In this document: piece by piece, positions 7,742-17,598 of the stretch
Numbering within the stretch: position 1 is the first letter of the stretch
Layout of the letters: each line of letters opens with the position of its first letter
NCBI GenBank assembly: GCA_033762375.1
Contig: JANRLQ010000095.1
Location: 124,001-188,000 of the forward strand
DNA length: 64,000 bases
Source of the DNA: RDXT01 sp033762375
Lineage (GTDB): Bacteria; Bacteroidota; Bacteroidia; J057
Direction of reading: 5' to 3'
Program-made: the position numbers and the translations under genes
Notes under the pieces: generated by a model
Seen by the model: the letters and a program-made list of their open reading frames with translations, nothing else
What the model was told of the DNA's origin: nothing
The model's database searches: none

Positions 7742-10700
7742 CTACCGGATCAACGTAATAGAGCCTGACCGGGTGATGACCTCACCCCGGTAGGTTTCGG
7801 CCCGGACAGCATAGGTATATACCCCCTCGGGTACGGTGACCCCGCTTGCCCGTCCGTCCCACCGGAAGTCAGGTGCCTGGCTGCTGAATACCTCCCGGCC
7901 CCACCGGTCGTATATCCGGATCTGGAAGACGGCAATGGAGTTCATCACCATATAAAAGTCATCGTTGATCCCGTCGCCATTCGGACTGAAGGCATTGGGG
8001 TAGAAGATAGTAAAGTCAAGGGCCTTGACAAACCGGTAGGTAAACTCCGCCGGGCATCCGATGTCATTGTCGGCGGTGAGGGTGATGGCGTATTCGCCAG
8101 GGGCATTATAGGTATGTACCGGCGCGGGACCTTCCCCGATAGTTCCGTCTCCGAAATTCCAGGTGTACCGTGTCGCAAACTGGCTTTCGTTGATCATGGA
8201 GACCTCCAGCGGATAAAATCCTTCTTCCGGTGTCGGACGGAAGCCCGGGATCGGCAGTTCACGGACTACGGTTACGGTGCTGAAGAGGGTATCCCCGGGA
8301 CAGTTTTCGGGGCTGTAGGGGATTACCCAATAGGTAGTCGTAAAGGCCGGATCCACCTCAATGACGGGCAGGGTTTCACCTGTGCTCCAGCGGTAGGCAG
8401 GGGCACCCGACACGGTGAGGAGGGTACTTTGGCCCAGGCAAATAGAGTCCTGGGTATCTCCCTCGATGGTCGGCAGTTGCCAGACGGTAACAAAGACCGA
8501 GTCGCGGTTGCGGCACTGGTTGCGGTCGGTACCTTCCACATATAACCAGGTATCTGCTGTAGGGAAAGCCTGTGGATTGGCACTGAAAGGATCGGTGAGC
8601 AGGTTGGCCGGGCTCCAGACATAGGTATTGGCACCGGTGACCCGGAGCAGGGCTGTATCCCGGCGGCAGATGGCCGTATCCAGGCTGGCGGTAACGACTG
8701 GCAGGGGGTTAACGGTAATGGTAACGGTATCTTTTTCCTGACATTGATTTCCGTCGGTTACGGTCACAACATACGCCGTGCTGGTGATGGGCCACGCCAG
8801 CGGATTGGGGATGTCCGTCCGGCTCAGGTCCGGGTCGGGATTCCATGCGTACCGGATCCCGCCAGAGGCCCGGAGGGTAATCGTGTCACCGATGCACAGG
8901 GCCGTGTCGTTGCCCGCATTGGCGGGGGGAAGCGGCAAAACTGTGACCGTGACGGAGTTGGTGTCAGCGCAGCCGCTGGTGTCAGTGACGGTGACGGTAT
9001 AGGTGGTGGTCACCGGGGGAAATACAGCGATGGTTGCCTGGTTCGGGTTAACGATAAAGGTGGCCGGTGCCCAGCTATAGGCCGCTGCCTGTCCGCCGAT
9101 ATGACTGGCAACAAGCTGGGCCGTATCCCGGAGACAGATGGTGTCTCCTATGCCTGCCTCCGCATACATGGCGCGGACACGCACGCTGTCCACGTTGACA
9201 CACCCATTGGTATCGGTGACCGTGACGGTATAGAGGGTCGTGGAGTCAGCCCCGGCGAGGGGATTGGCAATGAGGGGATCGGAGAGTCCGGTCGCAGGTG
9301 TCCAACTGTAGATCACCCCTCCGCTGGCCTGAAGCTGGAGAGGGGTTTCGCCGCAACGGGTGACATCTGGTCCGGCATCTGCCAGGGGCAATGGATTGAC
9401 AGTCAGCACCATCGTGTCCCGGTTCACACATTGGTTGGTGTCGGTGACGGTGATGACGTAGGCAGTAGTCGTCAGCGGAAATGCCTGGGTAAAGGACGAG
9501 TCAATGTCCCCCAGTCCCAATCCGGGGCTCCACGCGTACAGGACACCACCGGAGGCCTGGAGGGTAGTGGTGTCGCCGATACAGATCGCCTGATCCGGGC
9601 CGGCATTGGCGGGGGGAAGTACATTCACCGAGACCCTGACGGTGTCTATGTCGGTACATCCTTTGACGTCGGTGACTTCCACCACAAAATCCATGCTTAC
9701 CGGCGGGTTCACCAGCGGAGTAGCCGTGAAGGGGTCGCTGAGGAATGGCGAAGGTGCCCAGCTATACGCCACGCCACCTGAGGCCTGTAACATAATGGTA
9801 TCCCCAAAACAAATGGTGACATCCGGTCCGGCATCGGCTTTGATGACGGTCACCGTCACCGGCAGGGAGTCGCTGCACCCCCAGACGGCTGTTACGGTAG
9901 CGGTATAAGTGACAGTCGTATCAGCAAAGGCAAAGGGACTCTGTACATTCGTAGCAGAAAGCCCGGCCGCAGGTGACCAGCTATAACTCACCCCGCCCGT
10001 GGCAGTCAGTTGGATCGTGTCCCCGATACACTTGATGGTATCCGGGCTGGCTGTGATGATCGGCAGGAGCCGTACGGTCTGGGCCAGGGAGTCGTATTGC
10101 ACGCACCCATTGGTGTCGGTGACGGTGACATAAAACATCACCACCGAGTCCAGGGAAGCCCCGCTATAGGTAGGAGAGGCAATCGGGCTGGCCAGGGTCG
10201 GATCATTAAACACAGCCGCAGGCGACCAGAGGTATTGTACCCCGCCAGTGGCATTCACGACCGTCCCGCCGCCGGAGCAGACGTAAGGATCTGTTCCGAA
10301 GGTACTGGTGACCGGCAGGGGATTTACGATAATCCGCACTGTATCCCGGTCACTGCAACCCGAAATATCCGTAACCGTCACGGCAAAGAGGGCGGTATCC
10401 GGGGGAAATACAACGGCCTGTGCCGTACCCGTGCTGATCAGAAACGGATCCGCATCCCATACATAAGCTACTCCGCCGGAGGCAAGGACTTGTACGCTGT
10501 CGCCGATACAGACGGGCAGGTCGGGTCCGGCATTGGCATACATGGCCCGGATAAATACACTGTCGGAGGCTACACAGCCATTGGTATCGGTGACGGCTAC
10601 ATAGTAGGTGGTAGAAGCGTCAGGATTGGCCAATGGATTGCTGATCAGGGCATTATCCAGACCCTGGACAGGCGTCCATGCAAATCCGATGCCCCCTGTT

Positions 10701-13700
10701 GCCTGAAAATTAACCCCAATGTTTCCACACTTGACCGTATCCGGCCCGGCATCCACGACCGGAAGCGGATTCACATCTACCAACACCTGATCGGTATTCA
10801 CGCACCCAAATACGTCTGTAACCGTCACCGTGTAGGTAATATCAGCCAGCGGCCCGGCCAGGGGATTGCTGATGTTGACATTGCTGAGGCCGGTAGCAGG
10901 TGCCCAGCTATAGGACACCCCTCCGCTGGCATTAAGCGGGACCTGAGACCCGATACAAACCTCCGTATCCGGGCCAGCATTGGCAGGGGGGAGAGGGCGT
11001 ACGACCACGGTCACCTGGGCAGTGTCAGAACAACCGGAACTGCTGAAGGCAGTCACGATATAGGTAGTCGTCACAGCCGGGAAAGCCAGGGGGCTCTGAG
11101 TATTGGGGTTGCTGAGACCTGTAGTGGGCGACCAGGTGTAACTCACCCCGCCAGAAGCCGTAATCCCGATCGTGTCTCCAAAACAAATCGCCTGGTTGGG
11201 GCCTGGTACGGCGTACATGGTTGTCACCAGGGCCTGATCACTCGCCACACACCCGTTGGTATCGGTGACGGTGACGGTATAGAGGGTGGTCAGGGCCGGG
11301 TTGGCAACGGGGTTGCTGATATTGGGGTTGCTGAGGCCTGTAGAGGGGCTCCAGCTGTAGCCCACGCCACCGGATCCCTGAAGGGGAATCCCCGTGTTGC
11401 CGCATTTGATGAGGTCGGGACCGGCATTGGCAGGGGGCAGGGGATTTACGTCTACCAACACCTGATCTGTATTTACACAGCCAAATCCATCCGTTACAGT
11501 CACGGTATAGGTGATGTCTGCGGCCGGACCCGCGATCGGGTTGCTGATGTTGACATTGCTAAGGCCCGTGGCAGGCGCCCAGCTGTACGAAACACCCCCG
11601 CTGGCGCTCAGGGGGACCTGAGACCCGATACAAACTTCTGTATCCGGACCAGCGTTGGCTGGTGGGAGCGCACGCACAAGCACCGTCACCTGAGCGGTGT
11701 CCACACAACCGGCAGCGTCTGTGACGGTGGCTACATAAGTGGTGGTAGTGGTGGGGAACGCCTGCGGATTGACAATAGAAGCATTGCTCAGTGAGCCTGC
11801 CGGGGCCCAGCTGTAACTGATCCCGCCGGAAGCCGTGATGCCGATGGTATCCCCCAGACAGATTGCCTGACCGGGTCCTGCGATGGCATACATGGGGGTG
11901 ACGGTCACCTGGTCGGTGGCGGAACAATTGTTGGCATCCGTGACGGTGACGGTATAGGTAGTGGTCACCAGGGGAGAGGCCAGTGGGTTGCTGACAGCGG
12001 GATTGCTGAGGGTGGCAGCGGGCGTCCAGCTATAGCTGATGCCGCCGCTTGCCTGGAGCTGAAGGGGGACGCCGGGACACCGTACTGCATCAGGGCCTGC
12101 GTTGGCCGGGGGCAGCGGGTTGACTTGTATTTGTACCGTATCCGTACTGGTACAGCCAAATACATCTGTGATCAGCACCTGATACGTAACGGAGGCAGGG
12201 GGTGTCGCGACCGGGTTAAAGATCCCTGTGTTGGAAAGGCCGCCCGCAGGACTCCATTGATACGTAGTCCCGCCAAAGGCGCTGAGCTGAAAACTTTGTC
12301 CCTGGCAGATGGTCCCGCCCGGATTGGCTCCCGTAGCAGGCCGGGGTGCCACTACCACAATGAGGGTATCATACCGCCGCAGGTTACATCGGTTTGCATC
12401 CTGTACGGCGGTTATAAACGTAAATGTCTGCCCCGTCAGGGTACACCCCGGATTCCAGCAGATCTGACTCGAAATCGGGTTGATACCTGTTGTACTAATG
12501 GTAGCAGTCCCGCCAAGCCCTGCAAAGGGACCACTGATCGGGACCGTCTGGAGGGTATCACCCAGGTCAGCGTCGGAGCCTTGTACGGTATAACACAAGG
12601 TCTGAAGCGGATTGAGGTACACCGTATCCACATTGGGGACTCCATTGACCGTATGGTTCACAATGGGCTGTACAAAGGTGTCAATGACCACATAGGTGGT
12701 ATCATACGAGATATTATATCCCGGACAGTCTGCGGTATCCCGTCCCCCCACGATCATCAGGAGGGTATCACCCTGGAGTTCGCAGGGGGCGCTCCAGCAC
12801 ACTTGCCCGATGGCGGGATTGGTGCCGGTTACGGACAGGGTCGCATACGGGGGCGGGAGGGTATTGCCAATACCAAATGTCGCACTCACCGGAAACAAGG
12901 TCACGACATCTGTGGGATTGGGGTCCTGCACGGTGACATTGTAGCAGAAAGTTTCGGTAGGTTTGGCATATACGGTATCACCGTTGGAGCCGGGCACCGG
13001 TGCCAGGTTGTTGCCGATGGCTGGTGGTGCCCCCTGCGGGCTACAAGTCACAACGTTGATCTGAAAGTCCCGTTTGTTTTCACTGAGCAATACCCCGTTT
13101 CGGTACTCTTTGACCGAGATCGCAAACACCGAAAGCCCCGTCTGGGTAGGGGTCAGGGTGAGCAGACCGGAGAGCGGGTCTATGTTAAAATTACCCGAGC
13201 CAAAAGGGTCAAACCAACTGTACCCCGGCAAATACTGGAGAAACTGGTAGGACGGGGGACCCATAGGGTTCGGAAAGGGTCCGGTATTGCTCACGACAGG
13301 GTTGGTCTGGGTGGCACCCAATCCGGCAAAATTAACCCCGGTATAAGGATTGGCAATGCTATATACCAGGGAGTCTCCGTCCTGGTCGGTGGCCGAGTGG
13401 TCAAAACTGAACGCCTGACCCACGCACAGAAACACCGGCGGGAGGTTGTTAAACTTAGGCGTACTGTTACAGCCCGTGATGTTGGTGCCTGGTACAGAGG
13501 CCAGTACCGTGATCCCCTGGTTGGTGAGAATGTTGGTGACGACGTTGTTACGGCAGCACCGGGCCCACCCGATATTGTATCCGCCGACCAGGTTGGGCAG
13601 GTTGATATTGGTGATATACCGGGCATACTCTACACATATATTGTAGGGTTGTCCGGTACAGGCAGTCCAGTCTACCGGGATGATCTCGACAGCGGTGCTG

Positions 13701-13963
13701 TTGAGGTTGACAGTGGCGGTGGTATAGAGGCTGTTATTGCTCCCCCTGAAAATAAAAAACTGGACGGAGTTGTCAAAAGGTGCCTGACCATTGATACAAT
13801 CACGATACACCGTCAGGGTGACCTGATAGGTCCGGGAGATCGGGTTGATGCACTGGTAGGTGATTTCTGCACCGGTAATATGGGTGGCGAGCAGTCTGCC
13901 ACCTGACAACACCAGCATCAGCAACACCAGGACACGCAGACAAGATCGTAAATAACAGCGCAT
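7742..13963 (-). CDS. Giant T9SS-exported surface protein with SprB-like repeats
   Basis: A 2073-residue secreted protein. An N-terminal signal peptide (hydrophobic core VLVLLMLVLSG) is followed by a Cys-containing head of about 550 residues, then roughly 18 Ig-like units of about 75 residues. Each unit carries the pattern AGPD...C.GD...L.ASGG..YSW.P...L and ends in TYTVTVTD..GC, as in SprB and CHU-type adhesins. One PKD domain (WNFGDG) and a gliding-motility C-terminal domain (FSPNGDGINDDF to ITLIR) close it, directing export by T9SS type B and surface anchoring. Units with MYA at the linker recur every third unit, giving a higher-order repeat with 675-bp period. Adhesion or gliding is the likely role. 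It may be cotranscribed with the two surface-protein genes upstream, though a hairpin lies in the 67-bp gap. Confidence 0.9.
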   Translation of the reverse strand: MRCYLRSCLRVLVLLMLVLSGGRLLATHITGAEITYQCINPISRTYQVTLTVYRDCINGQAPFDNSVQFFIFRGSNNSLYTTATVNLNSTAVEIIPVDWTACTGQPYNICVEYARYITNINLPNLVGGYNIGWARCCRNNVVTNILTNQGITVLASVPGTNITGCNSTPKFNNLPPVFLCVGQAFSFDHSATDQDGDSLVYSIANPYTGVNFAGLGATQTNPVVSNTGPFPNPMGPPSYQFLQYLPGYSWFDPFGSGNFNIDPLSGLLTLTPTQTGLSVFAISVKEYRNGVLLSENKRDFQINVVTCSPQGAPPAIGNNLAPVPGSNGDTVYAKPTETFCYNVTVQDPNPTDVVTLFPVSATFGIGNTLPPPYATLSVTGTNPAIGQVCWSAPCELQGDTLLMIVGGRDTADCPGYNISYDTTYVVIDTFVQPIVNHTVNGVPNVDTVYLNPLQTLCYTVQGSDADLGDTLQTVPISGPFAGLGGTATISTTGINPISSQICWNPGCTLTGQTFTFITAVQDANRCNLRRYDTLIVVVAPRPATGANPGGTICQGQSFQLSAFGGTTYQWSPAGGLSNTGIFNPVATPPASVTYQVLITDVFGCTSTDTVQIQVNPLPPANAGPDAVRCPGVPLQLQASGGISYSWTPAATLSNPAVSNPLASPLVTTTYTVTVTDANNCSATDQVTVTPMYAIAGPGQAICLGDTIGITASGGISYSWAPAGSLSNASIVNPQAFPTTTTTYVATVTDAAGCVDTAQVTVLVRALPPANAGPDTEVCIGSQVPLSASGGVSYSWAPATGLSNVNISNPIAGPAADITYTVTVTDGFGCVNTDQVLVDVNPLPPANAGPDLIKCGNTGIPLQGSGGVGYSWSPSTGLSNPNISNPVANPALTTLYTVTVTDTNGCVASDQALVTTMYAVPGPNQAICFGDTIGITASGGVSYTWSPTTGLSNPNTQSPLAFPAVTTTYIVTAFSSSGCSDTAQVTVVVRPLPPANAGPDTEVCIGSQVPLNASGGVSYSWAPATGLSNVNISNPLAGPLADITYTVTVTDVFGCVNTDQVLVDVNPLPVVDAGPDTVKCGNIGVNFQATGGIGFAWTPVQGLDNALISNPLANPDASTTYYVAVTDTNGCVASDSVFIRAMYANAGPDLPVCIGDSVQVLASGGVAYVWDADPFLISTGTAQAVVFPPDTALFAVTVTDISGCSDRDTVRIIVNPLPVTSTFGTDPYVCSGGGTVVNATGGVQYLWSPAAVFNDPTLASPIASPTYSGASLDSVVMFYVTVTDTNGCVQYDSLAQTVRLLPIITASPDTIKCIGDTIQLTATGGVSYSWSPAAGLSATNVQSPFAFADTTVTYTATVTAVWGCSDSLPVTVTVIKADAGPDVTICFGDTIMLQASGGVAYSWAPSPFLSDPFTATPLVNPPVSMDFVVEVTDVKGCTDIDTVRVSVNVLPPANAGPDQAICIGDTTTLQASGGVLYAWSPGLGLGDIDSSFTQAFPLTTTAYVITVTDTNQCVNRDTMVLTVNPLPLADAGPDVTRCGETPLQLQASGGVIYSWTPATGLSDPLIANPLAGADSTTLYTVTVTDTNGCVNVDSVRVRAMYAEAGIGDTICLRDTAQLVASHIGGQAAAYSWAPATFIVNPNQATIAVFPPVTTTYTVTVTDTSGCADTNSVTVTVLPLPPANAGNDTALCIGDTITLRASGGIRYAWNPDPDLSRTDIPNPLAWPITSTAYVVTVTDGNQCQEKDTVTITVNPLPVVTASLDTAICRRDTALLRVTGANTYVWSPANLLTDPFSANPQAFPTADTWLYVEGTDRNQCRNRDSVFVTVWQLPTIEGDTQDSICLGQSTLLTVSGAPAYRWSTGETLPVIEVDPAFTTTYWVIPYSPENCPGDTLFSTVTVVRELPIPGFRPTPEEGFYPLEVSMINESQFATRYTWNFGDGTIGEGPAPVHTYNAPGEYAITLTADNDIGCPAEFTYRFVKALDFTIFYPNAFSPNGDGINDDFYMVMNSIAVFQIRIYDRWGREVFSSQAPDFRWDGRASGVTVPEGVYTYAVRAETYRGEVITRSGSITLIR

Positions 13964-13980
13964 AGGGTAATAAGATAGTA

Positions 13981-14007
13981 AGTATCCACCGCACTGCGGT
14001 GGATACT
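13981..14007. terminator. Perfect hairpin between two surface-protein genes
   Basis: AGTATCCACCGC and its perfect complement GCGGTGGATACT enclose a three-base loop. It lies between the stop of the 1136-aa gene and the start of the 2073-aa gene. No T-run is strong on either strand, so it may act as a weak terminator or attenuator that sets their relative expression, or as an mRNA-stabilising stem. Confidence 0.55.
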
Positions 14008-14030
14008 ATGTATGTGGTTGGATAATAATG

Positions 14031-17000
14031 TTACCGGATCAGGGTAATGGTGCCGGTCTCTTGCACTTCCTGGCCCTGAAAATCTACTGCCTGCAATACG
14101 TATGAGTAAACACCCTCCATGAGCAGCCTGCCATCAGCACCCGTACCTGACCATGCAAAGTCCGGGCTGTTTGCTTCAAATACCTGCTGTCCCCATCGGT
14201 TGAATACTTTAAAAGTCATGCTGCTCAGGTTGTGCGTCCTGAGATAGAATACGTCATTCGTCCCGTCGCCGTTGGGTGTGAAAGCGCTGGGAATATAGGC
14301 AGTAACTACTTTTTTTACGTTTAGTGCGTCCGTCAGGCGGTGCTCACAACCATTGACATCACGATACGTGACCACTACCTCAAAGCGGCCTTCGTGATCA
14401 TAGGTATGTACTGGTGTGGCCTCAGACGAAGTGGTGCCATCTCCAAAACTCCAGGCATAATCTATCACCTCGCGGGTGCCGAGTACTTCATAACGCACCT
14501 GTGCATCAGGCAACTCCACTTCATACGCACTCAGACGCAGCTCCCAGTCGCCGGCTTCATACACTTCAGATGTGACAGGTACCCGTGTACCGATACAGCC
14601 TTTGTCAGATACCGGCTCCAGGAAATACGTGACCGGGAAGGTCACAGGGGGGGTGACAAATGAATTAGCGGTGCGGAAGGGTGTCAGCGCATCTACGGAC
14701 TCGTACCAGTGGACGATCTCAGTATGTTCGCCGGGAAGTGCCATGAGGAAGGTTTGGTCCCCAAAACAAGCCGTATCGTTCACTGCCTCAGGTGCTTCTG
14801 GTAACGGGTAGATCAGGAGGTTGCGGGTGGTGACATCCCGGCAGCCCTTGTCGGTGACGACAGTCAGGGAGACGTTGTACAGGCCATCGGCAGCATATGG
14901 GTGCAGTGCCCGGTCCAGGCTGCCCACGCTGCTGCCATCTGCAAAGTCCCAGGTCCAGGATACGATGCGGTCACCCAAAATCGGATTGGGTACCTGGCTC
15001 CGTGTGACAAATACCGCAGAGTCCAGCGCACATACCGGGCTCACATCAAAAATAGCCTCAGGCAGGGGATAGCTGGCGATGACATGTGAGATGGTGTCTT
15101 TGCAGCCAAACTCAGTCTCTACCTCCAGCGATACCGTATAAAAACCTTCCTCATTGTAGATAAAGGATGGATTTTGAGACGAAGAAGTCCGTCCGTCGCC
15201 GCTGAGCCAGTTGTATCGGGTGATGGCGGAGCCATCGGCCACCGTCGTGCTGCTGCGGAGCTGGAGTGCATCCAGCGTACAGACAGAGTCCGGGGTATAG
15301 GCCGCCTCCGGCAGGGCATACACCCGTACGCTTCCGCTGAAGTTATTGGTACAGCCAAAAGCATCGGTTACGGTCAGGCTGACGTTTTTGACCCCATACA
15401 CGGTGTAGACGTGCTGTGGCGAAAAAAGAGACGACCCTGTGCCATCACCGAGATTCCAGGTATAGTTTAAGCTGGCATTGCTGCCGGGTTTGGTGGTATT
15501 AATAAACCGGATAGGCTCCCGGAAACATTCATTCTCAGCTGTAAAGGAAGGTGCGGGGATTTGGTACACAATGGCATCGGTCTGCATGCTGTCCACACAA
15601 CCTTGTGCACTGGTGGCTACCAGGGTGACCGGATAAATCCCAAACGTATCATACACATGCGTGGGAGAGGGCAGGGTGCTCGTATTCCCGTCTCCAAAAC
15701 TCCAGGCATAGGTGGTGCCGGGCCGCACATCGTTGACAAAGATACTGGTGGCTTCCTGACATACCGGATCCACCATAAAGGAGGCTATGGGCAATGAATC
15801 TACCAGTACCGGAAACAGCACCGTGTCCAGACAGCCGAGTGCGTTTTGGACAACCATGATCGCCTGAAAAGGACCGTCCTGCGGATAAATATGCACAGGG
15901 TTGGCCGTGGTATCAAACGTACCATCACCAAATGCCCAGCCCCATGCCGTAAGTTGGCTGAAGGTCGTGGAAGACGTAAAACTCGTCGGGGTACCAAAAC
16001 AAACGGTATCTGCTGCTGCCGAGGCAAACTGCGCCGGATACACCACGGCCTGCATAGAGTCTATCCATAAACAGAATCCCTGGAAAGCCGTCGTGACAAG
16101 GTAAAAAGTACTGGTATCCGGCGTGGTTCCGTTGGTATTGTACAGGGTCAGGGTCGGGTTGGAGACAATGCTGGAGGACAGCGCAGGATCAGGCAACCAT
16201 TGGTAGGTCTGGTTAGGCTGCGGCGCAAACCCAATCGTTGCAGGTGAAGCAGAGCAGACAGCCGTATCTTGCAGATCAGGTATAATGGGTGCATCCCATA
16301 TCACCATCACAGCCGTATCCCGGTAGATAGAGTCCAGACAAAGGCTGGAGTCGGCATAATAAATTTCAATAAACTCTGTTCCCTCGGTCAGCCCATCGCT
16401 GAAAATAGAGATCGGCAGGGTATAGGAGGTCTGCCCGGCAGGCATAACAAAGCTAAAGGGAAACGGGGCATAGTCCAGGCCTACCTGGGCCGTGCCGCCT
16501 ACGGTGTAAGTAAAAGTAGTAGAGTCAGCCAGGGGTTGGGGCAGGGTGAATATAAACTGGCCGGTGTTTACGCAGCCTTCGACGGCGACATTGCTGCCGA
16601 GGATCGTTGAGTTGACGGCAGAGAGTTGCAGGGTAGGGGTAATACATCCGATACCACCTGCCTCCAGAAATACCCCGGAGTCCAGAATCCCGTCCGCCGC
16701 ATCTGCGATGGCGAGGGTGACATGGTACGTCTGGCAGGCCTGTACGGCGGCACGGGCTACGAGAGGGACCGTAAAGGCATCATACTGAACCGTAGCCCCG
16801 TTGGTATTGTCCTGGAAATACACACAGTTGGTACAAGGTCCGGTCGGGGGTACGCCGCCAGGGCTGTTGCCATTGTTGACATTGTTGATGGAGACAGGCA
16901 GGGGCGTGCCTGGCACGAGGGCGATATTCATGCCGGGTGCTGTGGCTGCGATGCCGGGACCGGAGATAAAAAAGGCAAATACGTCGTTGATGGAGTTGAC

Positions 17001-17441
17001 GTACTCGTTGTATTCTTCAGAGGCAAATACATACCGGATGCCGATGCTGTCGCAGAGGGCCACAATATCAAACTGGATCACACAGGCATCAAAAGTAGGC
17101 TGCCCGGCCAGTGCGCTGAGCGGATTGTATCCCGGCCGTCCCTGGGCACCCGTGGTGCCGCTGGAACTGTTGGGGCCGGTAGCGTCTGCGGCCTCACCGG
17201 AAGAGAGCAGTACCCCCTGGCCTAAGCCCAGGTTGGTATTGGTAGCGTCAAACTGCGCCAGGGACAACAGGGTGTCGCACTGCACGGTCAGATTCGAGAT
17301 TTGTACCCCGTTCCCAAACAAGGTCTGGATCAGTTGAAAGGTCGGGAGGGTATCCGTCACCACCAATTGGCCAGCTGCGGGTGTAATAAATGCTGCAAAA
17401 AGTATAAGAAGCAGGGTAAGGTGTTTGATCATGCGAATCAT
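14031..17441 (-). CDS. T9SS type B surface protein: choice-of-anchor L, Calx-beta and PKD domains
   Basis: A 1136-residue exported protein. After a signal peptide (about residues 1-24, ending AAG) comes a choice-of-anchor L domain, recognised from SSGEAADATGPN and the FASEEYNEYVNSINDVF motif, then a Calx-beta-like domain (TFTYTVGGTAQVGLDY), then about five PKD repeats with W.FGDG or close variants and HVY turns, an Ig-like segment, another PKD unit and the gliding-motility C-terminal domain (FTPNGDGTNDVF to GTITLIR). Such proteins are secreted by T9SS and held on the cell surface. Its last ~500 residues are clearly homologous to those of the 1211-aa neighbour, but the N-terminal heads differ. 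Binding target cannot be read from the sequence; adhesion is inferred. Confidence 0.88.
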   Translation of the reverse strand: MIRMIKHLTLLLILFAAFITPAAGQLVVTDTLPTFQLIQTLFGNGVQISNLTVQCDTLLSLAQFDATNTNLGLGQGVLLSSGEAADATGPNSSSGTTGAQGRPGYNPLSALAGQPTFDACVIQFDIVALCDSIGIRYVFASEEYNEYVNSINDVFAFFISGPGIAATAPGMNIALVPGTPLPVSINNVNNGNSPGGVPPTGPCTNCVYFQDNTNGATVQYDAFTVPLVARAAVQACQTYHVTLAIADAADGILDSGVFLEAGGIGCITPTLQLSAVNSTILGSNVAVEGCVNTGQFIFTLPQPLADSTTFTYTVGGTAQVGLDYAPFPFSFVMPAGQTSYTLPISIFSDGLTEGTEFIEIYYADSSLCLDSIYRDTAVMVIWDAPIIPDLQDTAVCSASPATIGFAPQPNQTYQWLPDPALSSSIVSNPTLTLYNTNGTTPDTSTFYLVTTAFQGFCLWIDSMQAVVYPAQFASAAADTVCFGTPTSFTSSTTFSQLTAWGWAFGDGTFDTTANPVHIYPQDGPFQAIMVVQNALGCLDTVLFPVLVDSLPIASFMVDPVCQEATSIFVNDVRPGTTYAWSFGDGNTSTLPSPTHVYDTFGIYPVTLVATSAQGCVDSMQTDAIVYQIPAPSFTAENECFREPIRFINTTKPGSNASLNYTWNLGDGTGSSLFSPQHVYTVYGVKNVSLTVTDAFGCTNNFSGSVRVYALPEAAYTPDSVCTLDALQLRSSTTVADGSAITRYNWLSGDGRTSSSQNPSFIYNEEGFYTVSLEVETEFGCKDTISHVIASYPLPEAIFDVSPVCALDSAVFVTRSQVPNPILGDRIVSWTWDFADGSSVGSLDRALHPYAADGLYNVSLTVVTDKGCRDVTTRNLLIYPLPEAPEAVNDTACFGDQTFLMALPGEHTEIVHWYESVDALTPFRTANSFVTPPVTFPVTYFLEPVSDKGCIGTRVPVTSEVYEAGDWELRLSAYEVELPDAQVRYEVLGTREVIDYAWSFGDGTTSSEATPVHTYDHEGRFEVVVTYRDVNGCEHRLTDALNVKKVVTAYIPSAFTPNGDGTNDVFYLRTHNLSSMTFKVFNRWGQQVFEANSPDFAWSGTGADGRLLMEGVYSYVLQAVDFQGQEVQETGTITLIR

Positions 17442-17598
17442 GTCTGACGCGTAATTAGGTATAATGTCTTGATTATCAAATGGTAAACGGGTGTGCGTTC
17501 CTGGACTATGCTATGGGTATCTAACGTGGGCGATTGTAAGGATATACCGTCTTTGGGTCTTTTCCTTATAGTGTACCCATGTAAGAATTACCCTACTT

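Noticed and set aside
10010..13906. Long plus-strand open frames (594 and 593 codons) opposite the 2073-aa adhesin
   Set aside because: They mirror the repeat-rich, stop-poor adhesin gene, have Gly/Arg/His-rich low-complexity translations, no domain and no start signals. They are antisense shadows of a well-supported gene.
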